From the NCBI GenBank assembly GCA_049509635.1, contig JBEKZS010000002.1:1-64000 (forward strand): 64,000 nucleotides of DNA. Reading direction: 5' to 3'. Positions 1 to 9,063 of this stretch are shown one piece after another. Position numbers and translations under genes: made by a program. The first letter of the stretch is position 1, and the number at the start of each line of letters is the position of its first letter. The DNA comes from Roseiarcus sp049509635. GTDB lineage: Bacteria; Pseudomonadota; Alphaproteobacteria; Rhizobiales; Beijerinckiaceae. Under the pieces are notes generated by a model. The model worked only from the letters and a program-made list of their open reading frames with translations. It had not been told where the DNA came from and ran no database searches.

Positions 1-240
1 AAGATCGAGGATCTCGGACGCGGCCTCGCGCTGCTCGCCGACATCATCGCCGACGCGCCGCAGCGACTCGAGCGGGTCGGTCGCCTGATCGAGCGCTGGG
101 AAGACGCGTCGGCGATCGGCGATCTGTTCGGCGGCCTGGAGAGAATTGTGCTGCGTGACGAACGCCGGATCGCCTTCGCGCCGATGGCGGCGCTGTTCGC
201 GATCGTGGCGCTGTTGGCCGTGATCGCCTGGCGCATGTGA
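1..240 (+). CDS. ubiB: UbiB family ubiquinone biosynthesis protein, C-terminal part
   Basis: Open from the first base of the window to TGA at 238-240, so only the last 79 codons are present. The visible part has an amphipathic segment rich in R/L/E and then a hydrophobic C-terminal helix of about 20 residues (MAALFAIVALLAVIAW), as expected for the membrane anchor of UbiB (atypical ADCK-like kinase needed for ubiquinone biosynthesis). The catalytic kinase-like domain lies outside the window. Identity is inferred mainly from this anchor and from the gene order ubiB-coaBC-dut, which is common in alphaproteobacteria. It could only be another membrane-anchored protein if that order were not conserved here. 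Confidence 0.7.
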   Translation, partial: KIEDLGRGLALLADIIADAPQRLERVGRLIERWEDASAIGDLFGGLERIVLRDERRIAFAPMAALFAIVALLAVIAWRM

Positions 241-283
241 ATCGCGCGCTGCGCTCTCTTGGTTCCCTCGGAGGTGTCGACCG

Positions 284-1552
284 ATGACGCAATCCTCTCT
301 GGCGGGCTCGCGCATTCTGCTCGTGATCGGCGGCGGGATCGCCGCCTACAAGGCGCTCGACCTGATCCGCCGGCTGCGCGAGCGCGGCGCCGCGACGCGC
401 GTTGCGATGACCGCCGCCGCCCGACAGTTCATAACCCCGCTGTCGGCCGCGGCGTTGAGCGGCGACAAGGTCTACGACGACCTGTTCTCGCTCACCGACG
501 AAGCCGCAATGGGCCATATCGAGCTGTCGCGGTCGGCGGACCTCCTCGTCGTCGCGCCAGCGACCGCCGACCTGCTCGCGCGGATGGCGGGCGGCCTCGC
601 CGACGATCTGGCGACGACGCTCCTGCTGGCCACCGACAAGAAGACCCTGGTCGCGCCGGCCATGAACCTGCGCATGTGGCTTCACCCGGCGACCCAGCGC
701 AACCTCGCCCGGCTGCGCGAGGACGGCGTGTTGTTCGTCGGTCCGGACGACGGCGAAATGGCGTGCGGTGAATATGGCCCGGGCCGGATGGCCGAGCCGC
801 TCGCGATCGTCGCCGCGATCGAGGCGGCGCTCGCCCGATCGACGGTTCTGCCGCTTCCCGCGGCGGCCTGGCCGCCCGGCGGCGCCGGGGCGGGGCCGCT
901 CGCCGGCCGGCATGTCCTGGTGACCTCCGGACCGACTTACGAGCCGATCGATCCCGTGCGCTTCATCGGCAACCGCTCTTCCGGGCTCCAGGGGCATGCT
1001 ATCGCGCAAGCGGCGTTTGGCGCCGGCGCAAGAGTGACCCTGGTCAGCGGGCCGGTCTGCATCGCCGATCCGGCGGGGGTGACGACCGTCCGAGTCGAGA
1101 CCGCGCGCGAAATGCTGGCGGCGGTCGAGGCGGCTCTGCCGGCCGATGTTTTCGTCGCCGCGGCGGCGGTCGCGGACTGGCGGCCGACGAGCGTCGGAGC
1201 GCAGAAAACGAAGAAAGGGGCCCTCGGACCACCACGTCTCGAACTTGTTGAAAACCCTGACATTCTGGCGACAATTGGTCAAAGTCTTACCAATCGTCCG
1301 ACGTTGATTGTCGGATTTGCCGCGGAGACTCAGGACTTGGTCGACAATGCGCGCCGCAAGCTGCGGGCGAAGGGCTGCGATCTGATCATCGCCAACGATG
1401 TCGCGGCGGGGTCGGGGACGTTCGGCGGCGCCGAAAACGAAGTGCGGCTGGTGACCGCCGAAGCAGTCGAATCCTGGCCACGGATGAGCAAGACCGAGGT
1501 CGCGGCCCGTCTTGTTGGCCGCGTGATAGCTATGCTACATAACATCGGATGA
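284..1552 (+). CDS. coaBC: Bifunctional phosphopantothenoylcysteine decarboxylase / phosphopantothenate-cysteine ligase
   Basis: A 422-residue CoaBC (Dfp) catalysing two consecutive steps of coenzyme A synthesis. The N-terminal flavoprotein decarboxylase half (about 1-190) shows the start GGGIAAYKALDLIRRL, the active-site His in AMGHIELSRSADL, the PAMNLRMW motif and the Cys loop MACGEYGPGRM. The C-terminal ligase half (about 205-420) has TSGPTYEPIDPVRFIGNRSSG and a lysine loop (QKTKKG). Length fits the family (about 400-430). It lies 43 nt after ubiB, and its stop codon overlaps the dut start in an ATGA (1549-1552), so translational coupling is likely. Start at ATG 284 is the first in-frame ATG that precedes the conserved Rossmann-like N-terminus. 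Confidence 0.96.
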   Translation: MTQSSLAGSRILLVIGGGIAAYKALDLIRRLRERGAATRVAMTAAARQFITPLSAAALSGDKVYDDLFSLTDEAAMGHIELSRSADLLVVAPATADLLARMAGGLADDLATTLLLATDKKTLVAPAMNLRMWLHPATQRNLARLREDGVLFVGPDDGEMACGEYGPGRMAEPLAIVAAIEAALARSTVLPLPAAAWPPGGAGAGPLAGRHVLVTSGPTYEPIDPVRFIGNRSSGLQGHAIAQAAFGAGARVTLVSGPVCIADPAGVTTVRVETAREMLAAVEAALPADVFVAAAAVADWRPTSVGAQKTKKGALGPPRLELVENPDILATIGQSLTNRPTLIVGFAAETQDLVDNARRKLRAKGCDLIIANDVAAGSGTFGGAENEVRLVTAEAVESWPRMSKTEVAARLVGRVIAMLHNIG

Positions 1553-2010
1553 TAAATGTTGCGTATAAGAGCCTGCCGCATGCTGCCGACCTGAAGCCGC
1601 CGGCGTATCAGAGCGACGATGCTTCCGGCCTCGACCTCGTCGCCGCCGTGGCGGCCGACGCCGAGCTTTTATTGGGACCGGGCGAACGGGCGCTCGTCCC
1701 TACCGGCCTGACGATCGCGCTGCCGAAGGGCTACGAGGCCCAGGTCAGGCCCCGGTCCGGCCTCGCGCTCAGCGCGGGCGTGACCGTGCTCAATAGCCCC
1801 GGGACGATCGACGCCGACTATCGCGGCGAAATCGGCGTCATCCTCATCAATCTTGGAAGCGATCCGTTCGTGGTCAGGCGTGGGGCGAGAATCGCCCAGC
1901 TCGTCGTTTGTCCGGTCGAACGGGTCGCGCTGGTCGAGAACGCCGCGTTGGAGGCCAGCGCGCGCGGCGCAGGCGGATTTGGTTCAACCGGTCGTGGTGG
2001 TTTGGAGTAA
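1549..2010 (+). CDS. dut: dUTP diphosphatase
   Basis: A 153-residue trimeric-type dUTPase, which hydrolyses dUTP to dUMP and pyrophosphate to keep uracil out of DNA and supply dUMP for thymidylate. The five family motifs are visible in order: DASGLDLVAA, RPRSGLA, GTIDADYRGEIGV, RRGARIAQLVV and the C-terminal Phe-containing RGAGGFGSTGR arm that closes over the nucleotide. Length is typical. ATG at 1549 overlaps the coaBC stop by 4 nt, indicating an operon (ubiB)-coaBC-dut. Confidence 0.97.
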   Translation: MINVAYKSLPHAADLKPPAYQSDDASGLDLVAAVAADAELLLGPGERALVPTGLTIALPKGYEAQVRPRSGLALSAGVTVLNSPGTIDADYRGEIGVILINLGSDPFVVRRGARIAQLVVCPVERVALVENAALEASARGAGGFGSTGRGGLE

Positions 2011-2015
2011 ACAGA

Positions 2016-2468
2016 ATGAATCTCTTATCGAGGCGAAGCATGCTGGCGATCGCGGCGGTTGTCGACGTGGCGCTCTACGCCCGGCCAAGCCCGGTCGCCG
2101 CGAGGTCTCTCGCCGCGCGCCACCACCTGCCGCCGCGGCACCTGGAGACTCTGCTGCAGGGCCTGGTCCAGGCCAACATCCTCAAGGGCGTGCGCGGACC
2201 GCGCGGCGGATACGAGCTGGCCCGCGAGCGGCGCAAGATCACCGCCGGGGAAGTCGTGCGGACCGCCCTCGCGCTGAGCGCGGCGGAGCCGAGCGAGATC
2301 GGCAGCGGCTCCAAACTGGTCAAGCGGGTCATCGAGCCGAGCCTGCGCAAGGCGGGCGACACGTTTCTCGCCAATCTCGACGCCATCACCGTCGAGGATC
2401 TGTGCGCGGAATCGATCGCCGCGCGCATCCTCGAAGACGACAAGAACGGCGGGGATTTCGCGATCTGA
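2016..2468 (+). CDS. Rrf2 family transcriptional regulator
   Basis: A 150-residue Rrf2-type winged-helix regulator. It has the usual N-terminal helix (LAIAAVVDVALYA), recognition region LPPRHLETLLQGLVQANIL and the signature wing GVRGPRGGYELARE at about 65-78. Only one Cys is present (in the C-terminal half, EDLCAES), so the three-Cys Fe-S cluster set of IscR/NsrR/RirA is absent and a cluster-independent mode is likely. ATG 2016 was chosen because it starts the conserved domain 5 nt after dut; longer in-frame starts read through dut. It sits about 100 nt upstream of cysK on the same strand, so control of cysteine synthesis (as for CymR-type Rrf2 proteins) is a reasonable inference but not shown. 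Confidence 0.88.
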   Translation: MNLLSRRSMLAIAAVVDVALYARPSPVAARSLAARHHLPPRHLETLLQGLVQANILKGVRGPRGGYELARERRKITAGEVVRTALALSAAEPSEIGSGSKLVKRVIEPSLRKAGDTFLANLDAITVEDLCAESIAARILEDDKNGGDFAI

Positions 2469-2572
2469 CGCCGTGCCGCGCCGCATTCCATATGGACACC
2501 CCGGCCATTGCTGCTAGCATGGCCGGAGGCGGTCCGTGGTCCATTCTCGGACGGCGCGGCGGAGCAGGATCA

Positions 2573-3562
2573 ATGGCTGAGGCGGAGACGAAGGGCTCAA
2601 AGGTCGGAGCGCGTCCGCCCGGCCGGGGGCGCATCTACAATTCGATCACCGATACGATCGGCGACACGCCGATCGTCCGCCTGGACCGGATCGCCAAGGA
2701 GAAGGGCGTCGTCGCCCATCTGCTCGCCAAGCTCGAGTTCTTCAATCCGATCGCGAGCGTCAAGGACCGCATCGGCGTCGCGATGATCGACGCGCTCGAG
2801 GCGCAGGGCAAAGTCGCGCCCGGCCGCGGCGTCATCGTGGAGCCGACCTCGGGCAATACCGGGATCGCGCTGGCTTTCGTCGCCGCCGCGCGCGGCTACA
2901 AACTCATCCTGGTGATGCCGGAATCCATGTCGACCGAGCGGCGCAAGATGCTCGCGCTGCTCGGCGCCGAACTCGTGCTGACGCCCGCGCCGCTGGGCAT
3001 GAAGGGCGCGATCGCGAAGGCGCTCGAAATCGTCGCCGCCACGCCCGGCGCCGTGATTCCGCAGCAGTTCGAAAATCCCGCCAATCCGGAGATTCATCGC
3101 CGCACCACCGCCGAGGAAATCTGGAACGACACCCATGGCGAGGTCGATGCGGTCGTCTCGGGCGTCGGCACCGGCGGGACGATCACCGGCGTCGGCCAGG
3201 TGCTGAAGGCGCGCAAGCCCAGCGTCCGGATGATCGCCGTCGAGCCCGAGGATTCGCCCGTTCTGTCGGGCGGTCAGCCGGGCCCGCACAAGATTCAGGG
3301 CATAGGCGCCGGCTTCGCGCCGGCTATTCTCGACCGCTCGGTGATCGACGAAGTCATCACGGTCGGCAACCAGACCGCCTTCGACACCGCCCGGCTGGTC
3401 GCACGGCTGGAGGGAGTGCCGGTCGGCATTTCCTCGGGCGCGGCAGTCGCAGCGGCGATCGATCTCGGCCGCCGGCCCGAATACGCCGGCAAGAACATCG
3501 TCGTCATCATCCCCTCGTTCGCCGAGCGTTATCTGTCGACGGCGCTGTTCGAAGGCTTGTGA
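2573..3562 (+). CDS. cysK: Cysteine synthase A (O-acetylserine sulfhydrylase)
   Basis: A 329-residue fold-type II PLP enzyme forming cysteine from O-acetylserine and sulfide. Visible are the PLP-lysine motif FFNPIASVKDRIG, the asparagine/serine loop PTSGNTGIALAF, the phosphate-binding loop SGVGTGGTITG and the C-terminal PHKIQGIGAGF segment and SSGAAV typical of CysK. ATG 2573 follows GGAGCAGG and precedes a roughly 15-residue extension that is not conserved in the family. The 3' end overlaps the convergent AGE-family gene by 34 bp. A cystathionine beta-synthase-like role is less likely because there is no C-terminal CBS domain. Confidence 0.95.
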   Translation: MAEAETKGSKVGARPPGRGRIYNSITDTIGDTPIVRLDRIAKEKGVVAHLLAKLEFFNPIASVKDRIGVAMIDALEAQGKVAPGRGVIVEPTSGNTGIALAFVAAARGYKLILVMPESMSTERRKMLALLGAELVLTPAPLGMKGAIAKALEIVAATPGAVIPQQFENPANPEIHRRTTAEEIWNDTHGEVDAVVSGVGTGGTITGVGQVLKARKPSVRMIAVEPEDSPVLSGGQPGPHKIQGIGAGFAPAILDRSVIDEVITVGNQTAFDTARLVARLEGVPVGISSGAAVAAAIDLGRRPEYAGKNIVVIIPSFAERYLSTALFEGL

Positions 3563-4788
3563 GAGCCCACGAGGCCGCGAGTCAGGCTCGCGTTCGTGGG
3601 ATAGAGCGGGATCAGGCAGGCCTGCAAGGCGTGGTAGAGGTCGGGCTTGCCGACGAAATAGCGATTGACCGGCGCGAGTTCGTCGTCGAGTTGCGGGCGC
3701 CAGCCGCCTTGGCGTCGGTCGATGAAATGGCGCGCCGAGAAGTTCCAGATGCGCCGGTACCAGTCCTCGTAGCGCGCCTCGCGGTCGTGCGCGGCGAGGA
3801 ACGCGGCCGCTCCGATGCCCTCGCAGGCCGGCCACCAGATGCGGTCACGGATCGACGGCTTTGCGTCCCAATCGAGCGTATAGTAGAAACCGCCGCGCGC
3901 CGCATCCCAGCCGACGTCGGTCGCCGCCGCGAACAACTCCCTCGCCGCGCCCGGCAGCCAGTCGATCCGCCGGTCGCCGAGCGCCCATAATTGCATCGCG
4001 AGGCGCGACCATTCGAGCCAGTGGCCCGGCGTCGTCCCGTAGGGGCGGAACATGTCGGAGCCCTTGTAGCCGCGGTCGATCGACCAGTCCGCATGATAAT
4101 GTTCCGGCACCCGCCATTGTTCGGCGGCCGCCTTGCGGCGCAGGATGAGGTCGGCGACGCTCTCCGCCTTGGCGAGATAGGACCGCTCGCCCGTCGCCTC
4201 GAACGCCGCCATCAGCGCCTCGGTCAGATGCATGTTGGAATTCTGGCCCCGATAGGCCGAGATCGGCGACCAGTCGGCGGCGAATTCCTCGGCGCTGGCG
4301 CCGTGCGTCGGCTCCCAGAACCGCGTCTCCAGAACCTCGCTGACGTCGGCGAGCAGCCGGTCGGCGTCGGGATGGCCGACGATCCTCGCGCTCGAGGCGG
4401 CGAGCAGGACGAAGGCGTGGCCGTAGGCGAGTTTCTCGCGCTCGCGCGGCCCCGAATCGTCGAACGACCAGAAAAAACCGCCATGCCTGGGGTCGCGATG
4501 GCCCTCCAGGATCGCCTTCATGCCATGATCGACGAAATCGCCGGCGCCCGGCCGGCCCATGAGATGGCCGATCGCGAAGCAATGAACCATGCGCGTCGTC
4601 GCGTGCAGCGCGCGCGGGGGATCGTCCGCCAATGCCCGGCCGGCGTCATCGAGCGCATGGAAGCCGCCGGCGGGATTGAACGATTCGGCCTCGAAGAACG
4701 TGAACAGCGCCTCGGCCTGGCCGCGCAGCCAGCGCCGATGGTCGGGATTTTCGCGCCAGGGCGGCGCTCCTGCAGGTGATCCGCTCAT
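3529..4788 (-). CDS. AGE family epimerase/isomerase (N-acylglucosamine 2-epimerase-like)
   Basis: A 419-residue (alpha/alpha)6-barrel protein of the AGE/YihS superfamily, which isomerises or epimerises sugars (mannose/fructose, N-acylglucosamine/N-acylmannosamine, sulfoquinovose). Family features include ATTRMVHCFAIG near residue 63, the catalytic-type His in the EHYHADW region, the TPGHWLEWSRL motif carrying the conserved His, and the WWPACEGIGAAAF and WNFSARHF segments. Substrate cannot be told from sequence. Start is placed at ATG 4788, just after a G-rich Shine-Dalgarno (GGGGGGA); a longer frame to 4872 exists. The stop lies inside the 3' end of cysK, with which it is convergent, and the gene is divergent from the YbjQ-repeat gene. 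Confidence 0.87.
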   Translation of the reverse strand: MSGSPAGAPPWRENPDHRRWLRGQAEALFTFFEAESFNPAGGFHALDDAGRALADDPPRALHATTRMVHCFAIGHLMGRPGAGDFVDHGMKAILEGHRDPRHGGFFWSFDDSGPREREKLAYGHAFVLLAASSARIVGHPDADRLLADVSEVLETRFWEPTHGASAEEFAADWSPISAYRGQNSNMHLTEALMAAFEATGERSYLAKAESVADLILRRKAAAEQWRVPEHYHADWSIDRGYKGSDMFRPYGTTPGHWLEWSRLAMQLWALGDRRIDWLPGAARELFAAATDVGWDAARGGFYYTLDWDAKPSIRDRIWWPACEGIGAAAFLAAHDREARYEDWYRRIWNFSARHFIDRRQGGWRPQLDDELAPVNRYFVGKPDLYHALQACLIPLYPTNASLTRGLVGSHKPSNSAVDR

Positions 4789-4981
4789 CGGCTGTCCATC
4801 CCCCCGTCGAAAATTGCCTGCTCCGACCGCTGCAACCAGATTACAGGGCCGGCCGCGACCGCGCCAATCCATTTGGCCGCATTTGAAGCCCGGAGCGCCT
4901 TGATGCGGCCGGAGCGATATCGTAACGCCGACTGCTCATCGACGATGGCGACGACTCGAAACCGGCGGAGGGCGACGCCTC

Positions 4982-6100
4982 ATGGCCAAGGTGACAGGAC
5001 TTTCGGGCAATGAAATCTATTGCCTGGCGCTGAAGGGCTACGCGGCGGGCGAGCTCGTGGTCGGCAACAGCGTCAATTCGATGGGCTTCCTCGGCTCGCT
5101 GGGCGCCGGCGTCGGCAACATTCTCGGCGGCGAAGTCCCTCAGGTGACCCTGGCGATCCACGAAGGTCGCGCCGCCGCCTTCGCCCGCATGGCGATGGAG
5201 GCGCAGCGGCAGGGCGCAGCGGGCGTCGCCGGCGTCACCGGCGAGTTGCGCGCGTTCGGCGGCAGCACGGAATTCCTGTTCGTCGGCTCCTGTGCGCACC
5301 CCGCCGAACCCGCCCAGGGGCTGTTCACCAGCGCGGGCGACGCGCAGGAGCTCTATTGTCACATGGACGCGGGCTATGAACCGCTGCAACACGTGTTCGG
5401 CAACATCGCCTATTCCATGGGCGTCGGCGGCGGCCTGCTCGGCTCGCTGAAGACGCTCGCGCGCGGCGAGATCCGCGAATTCAGCGACGTCTTCAACCGG
5501 ACCCGGCACGCCGCGCTCGATCGAATCGTCGCCGACGCCCGCCAGCAGCGAGGCAATTGCGTCGTCGGCATCCGGACGACGATCCTGAAATGGGGCGGCG
5601 CGCACGAGATGACGATGGCGGGCACCGCCGCCTTCAACGGCGCCCTCCCGGCCGCCGCGCAGGCCGACCCGGTCACCAGCGATCTCACCGGCGAGGAGCT
5701 GTGGGCGATGACCAGGCTGGGCTACGCGCCGGTCAAGCTGCTGATGTCGACCTCGATCTATTCGCTCGGCGTCGTCGGCGGCTTCCTCGCCGCGTTCAAG
5801 GGCCTGGCGCGCGGCGAGATCAGCGAATTCACCAGCCTCGTCCACGACGCGCGCGAAATCGCGATCGACAGCCTGAAGCGAGAGGCCGACGCGCTCGGCG
5901 CCGAGGATGTGGTCGGCGTGAAGACCTATATCGCCGAGATCCACCCGGGCCTCGTCGAATTCATGGCGATCGGCACCGCCGTGCGCAAGACCGCGGGCGT
6001 CGCCGTCGCGACGCCGACCCTGCCGGTGCAGGCGATCATCCGCGACAAGGACACCTGGATCGACGGCGACTTCGGCTTTTCGCTCGACCGCACGCACTGA
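4982..6100 (+). CDS. Heavy-metal-binding YbjQ/UPF0145 family protein with three tandem domains
   Basis: A 372-residue protein that reads as three successive copies of a YbjQ-like (UPF0145) unit of about 105-115 residues. Each copy has a start of the type VVGNSVNSMGFLG / VFGNIAYSMGVGG / LMSTSIYSLGVVGG, then a linker (ARGEIREFSDVF / ARGEISEFTSLV), a helix of the type AALDRIVADARQQ or AIDSLKREADALG, and a strand such as VVGIRTTILKWG or VVGVKTYIAEIHPG. Single-domain YbjQ is about 105 residues and forms pentamers; function is unknown. No signal peptide or membrane helix is seen. It is the first gene after the divergent AGE gene (193-nt gap) and is followed by hemW after 72 nt. Confidence 0.85.
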   Translation: MAKVTGLSGNEIYCLALKGYAAGELVVGNSVNSMGFLGSLGAGVGNILGGEVPQVTLAIHEGRAAAFARMAMEAQRQGAAGVAGVTGELRAFGGSTEFLFVGSCAHPAEPAQGLFTSAGDAQELYCHMDAGYEPLQHVFGNIAYSMGVGGGLLGSLKTLARGEIREFSDVFNRTRHAALDRIVADARQQRGNCVVGIRTTILKWGGAHEMTMAGTAAFNGALPAAAQADPVTSDLTGEELWAMTRLGYAPVKLLMSTSIYSLGVVGGFLAAFKGLARGEISEFTSLVHDAREIAIDSLKREADALGAEDVVGVKTYIAEIHPGLVEFMAIGTAVRKTAGVAVATPTLPVQAIIRDKDTWIDGDFGFSLDRTH

Positions 6101-6172
6101 GGCGCGGTTCGCGCCGGAACCGTCGCCGCGAACCTTCTGGCGCGCCGGCGCCCGACCTGCCATAAGTCGCCG

Positions 6173-7357
6173 ATGATATCCGTCCCCGCTCCCGCCGCCG
6201 GCGCCGCGCCCGAAGACCCCGGCTTCGCGCTTTACGTCCACTGGCCGTTCTGCCTCGCCAAGTGCCCCTATTGCGACTTCAACAGCCACGTGCGCGGCGC
6301 GGCGATCGACGAGGCGCGCTATGTCGCCGCGTTTCGCGCCGAGATCCGCCATCGCGCCGCGCTGGCGCCCGGACGCGTCGTGCGCTCGGTCTTCTTCGGC
6401 GGCGGCACGCCCTCGCTGATGCGCCCGCAGACCGTCCAGGCGGTGATCGACGCGATCGCCGGCGCCTGGGGCCTCGCGCCCGGCGCGGAAATCACCCTCG
6501 AGGCCAATCCGACCAGCGTCGAGGCGGGGCGCTTCCGCGGCTATCGCGCGGCGGGCGTCAACCGTTTGTCGATCGGCGTGCAGGCGCTCCAGGACGCCGA
6601 CCTGCAGTTTCTCGGCCGCCGCCACACCGTCGCCGAGGCGCTCGCGGCGCTCGAGGTCGCCCAATCCATTTTCGCGCGCCATTCCTTCGACCTCATCTAC
6701 GCCCGCCCGGGTCAGAGCGTGGCGGCCTGGCGCGCCGAGCTCGGGCAGGCGCTGAAGCTCGCCGGCGAGCATCTCTCGCTCTATCAGCTGACCATCGAGC
6801 CCGACACGATGTTCGAGCGCCTCGTGCGGGCCGGCAAGCTCGCCCTCCCGGACGCCGACCTCGGCCGTGACCTGTTCGACGTCACCCAGGAGCTCACCCA
6901 GGCGCACGGCCTGCCCGCCTACGAAGTCTCCAACCACGCGCGCCCCGGCGCAGAGAGCCGGCACAATCTGGTCTACTGGCGCTACGGCGAATATGCCGGG
7001 ATCGGCCCGGGCGCGCATGGGCGGCTGATCACCCCGCAGGGGCGGCGCGCCCAGGCCGCGGAGAAACATCCCGAGATGTGGCTGACCCAGGTCGAAACCG
7101 AGGGCCACGGCCTCGTCGAGAACCAGATCCTCACCCCGGAGGAGCAGGGCGACGAATTCCTGCTGATGGGCCTGCGCCTGCGCGAAGGCGTCGACCCCGA
7201 ACGGTTCCGCCGGCTCAGCGGCCGGGCGCTCGACCGCCGGCAGATCGAATCGCTCGCCGCGGGCGGCTTCGTGGCGACCGATGCTTCCGGCAGGGTGCGC
7301 GTGACCGCGGCGGGCTTCCCGCTGCTGGATTCGGTGGTGGCGGATCTCGCGGCCTGA
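6173..7357 (+). CDS. hemW: Radical SAM heme chaperone HemW
   Basis: A 394-residue radical SAM protein of the HemW (formerly oxygen-independent coproporphyrinogen III oxidase-like) family, which binds heme and delivers it to respiratory proteins. The N-terminus has YVHWPFCLAKCPYCDFNSH with the CX3CX2C cluster motif, followed by FFGGGTPSLM (SAM binding), EITLEANPTS, NRLSIGVQALQD and RRHT. The C-terminal HemW domain includes YWRYGEYAGIGPGAHGR. The short N-terminus and the absence of the HemN-specific second-SAM motifs favour HemW over true HemN. The usual rdgB/rph neighbours are not here. Confidence 0.93.
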   Translation: MISVPAPAAGAAPEDPGFALYVHWPFCLAKCPYCDFNSHVRGAAIDEARYVAAFRAEIRHRAALAPGRVVRSVFFGGGTPSLMRPQTVQAVIDAIAGAWGLAPGAEITLEANPTSVEAGRFRGYRAAGVNRLSIGVQALQDADLQFLGRRHTVAEALAALEVAQSIFARHSFDLIYARPGQSVAAWRAELGQALKLAGEHLSLYQLTIEPDTMFERLVRAGKLALPDADLGRDLFDVTQELTQAHGLPAYEVSNHARPGAESRHNLVYWRYGEYAGIGPGAHGRLITPQGRRAQAAEKHPEMWLTQVETEGHGLVENQILTPEEQGDEFLLMGLRLREGVDPERFRRLSGRALDRRQIESLAAGGFVATDASGRVRVTAAGFPLLDSVVADLAA

Positions 7358-7522
7358 GGGCGCGGGCGATCCCCGGCGGCTTCGCCGCGTTCGGGACGAC
7401 GATCGGCTCGTACGGGGCGCGAAGCCGTGGCGGCGGCTGCCGGGCCCGCCGCCGTCCCGTAAGCGCCCTGCGAGCCCGCGCCGCCGACGGCGTCGCCAGC
7501 CGGTTTCAACCCTTGGAGAAAC

Positions 7523-7846
7523 ATGATGACCCGCAAGCCCATGATCGTTCTGGCCGTCTGCGCGGCCGCCCTGTTCAGCGCCGCGCTCGATTGGTCGGCC
7601 GAAGCCCGCACCGCGCCCGGCGTCCACGGCCCGGCGCCCGCCCCGTCCGCCGCCGCCGCCTCGCCGGGCGTCTATCAGTCGAACGTCTGCGGCGATAATT
7701 GCCGGCGCCAGCCGATTCATCGTGCCGCGCAGATTTATGGCCACAACTGCGCGATCGAGCGCCGCGCCGCCGCAGAAGCCGGCCTCTACGCCGACGCGGG
7801 CTTCGACCCCTACCGGCCCACGTCGGATTGCCGCAGCGACCAGTAG
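7523..7846 (+). CDS. Small secreted hypothetical protein
   Basis: A 107-residue protein beginning MMTRKPMIVLAVCAAALFSAAL with an evident Sec signal peptide (probable cleavage after residues near 28, SAEA-R). The mature part is Ala/Pro-rich, then carries four Cys (NVCGDNC, GHNC, SDC) suitable for two disulfides in the periplasm. GGAG at 7512-7515 lies about 7 nt upstream of ATG 7523. I do not recognise the family. It stands between hemW and a UPF0104 membrane protein on the same strand, with 165 nt upstream and 108 nt downstream. Function is unknown. Confidence 0.65.
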   Translation: MMTRKPMIVLAVCAAALFSAALDWSAEARTAPGVHGPAPAPSAAAASPGVYQSNVCGDNCRRQPIHRAAQIYGHNCAIERRAAAEAGLYADAGFDPYRPTSDCRSDQ

Positions 7847-7954
7847 GCGCAAGGCCGCGATCGCCGGGGATCCGCGACGCCGGCTCGCCGCGGCTTGCCG
7901 CGGGCCGATTGTCCGAGCATATAGGCGGCCCGCGCCGACGATCGCAGGCGAACG

Positions 7955-9019
7955 ATGCTGGACCAGAACAAGGCGCGCCCGCCGCCGGACGCGGGCGCCC
8001 CGGCGACCGCGGCCTCCCGCCAGGGCGCGCGGGTGGCGGCGCTGATTCGCCGCCATCGCACGCTTCTGCACCGCATCGGCTGGGCGATCAGCCTGCTGAT
8101 CGTCTCGATTTCGCTGTTCGTCTTCGTTCGCACGATCCTCGGCGTCGACCCGCGTCAGCTCGAGGCCGCCTTCGCCGCCACCGGCCTCGACCAGATCGCG
8201 CTCGCGATCGGACTGGCGGCGCTGTCCTATTTCGCGCTGACCGGCTACGACGGCCTGGCGCTCCGCCATCTGCGGGTCCGGGTCCCCTACAAGCTGACGG
8301 CGCTCGCCTCGTTCACCAGCTATGCAATCTCGTTCACGCTCGGCTTTCCGCTGATCACCGGCGGGGCGATCCGCTACTGGATCTACGGGCCGGCGGGCCT
8401 GACCGCAGGCAAGGTCGCCAGCCTCACCGCAATCGCCGGCATCACGTTCTGGCTCGGCATGGGTCTGATCGTCGGCGTCGGCTTCGCCTTCGACGCGCCC
8501 GCGGTCGGCGAGATCAACCATTTCGACGTACTCGCCAACGAGCTGATCGGCGTCGGCGTCCTGGCGACGCTCGGCGCCTACTTCCTCTGGGTCGGCCTGC
8601 GCAAGCGGCGCGGCCGGCCGGTCGTGTTCAATCTCGCCCTGCCGGGCCCGACGCTGACGCTCGGCCAGATGCTGCTCGGCGTCCTCGACGTCTGCGCGGC
8701 CGCGGGGGCGCTGTATGTCCTGCTGCCGCACGGCCACGGCCTCGCCTTCCTGACCTTCTGCGCGCTCTACTCCTTCGCCTGCATGCTCGGCATCGCGAGC
8801 AACGCGCCAGGCGGCATCGGCGTGTTCGAGGCGACGATGCTGAAGGGCGTCGGCGGCCCGAGCGAACCGCTGCTCGCCTCGCTGCTGCTGTTCCGCGCGA
8901 TCTATTATCTCGGCCCGTTCATCCTCGCCATGGCGCTGCTCGGCGCGCATGAGGCGGTGCGCCGCTGGCGCACGCTGCGCGAGGCGATGGAGGCCCCGAC
9001 CGACCCCGACGGGGGCTGA
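7955..9019 (+). CDS. UPF0104/YbhN family integral membrane protein (MprF flippase-like domain only)
   Basis: A 354-residue polytopic membrane protein with about seven to eight hydrophobic segments. The fingerprint of the lysylphosphatidylglycerol synthase TM region family is present: LTGYDGLALRHLRV, ASFTSYAISFTLGFPLITGGAIRYWIY and SNAPGGIGVFEATML. The soluble aminoacyl transferase domain of MprF is missing, so by itself it would be a lipid flippase/transport module, as in YbhN or hopanoid-associated HpnL. The sequence cannot choose among these. It is followed closely (44 nt) by a histidine kinase gene, and the two are probably co-transcribed. Confidence 0.83.
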   Translation: MLDQNKARPPPDAGAPATAASRQGARVAALIRRHRTLLHRIGWAISLLIVSISLFVFVRTILGVDPRQLEAAFAATGLDQIALAIGLAALSYFALTGYDGLALRHLRVRVPYKLTALASFTSYAISFTLGFPLITGGAIRYWIYGPAGLTAGKVASLTAIAGITFWLGMGLIVGVGFAFDAPAVGEINHFDVLANELIGVGVLATLGAYFLWVGLRKRRGRPVVFNLALPGPTLTLGQMLLGVLDVCAAAGALYVLLPHGHGLAFLTFCALYSFACMLGIASNAPGGIGVFEATMLKGVGGPSEPLLASLLLFRAIYYLGPFILAMALLGAHEAVRRWRTLREAMEAPTDPDGG

Positions 9020-9063
9020 GCCATGCGCCCCGCCGCCCCATGCCGCCGCAGGGCGCCTCGCCG

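Noticed and set aside
4841..8950. 1369-codon open frame on the minus strand opposite the YbjQ, hemW and UPF0104 genes
   Set aside because: Composition (repeated Arg/Ala/Glu/Asp runs) is that of the antisense of GC-rich genes; the plus strand has motif-rich proteins throughout.
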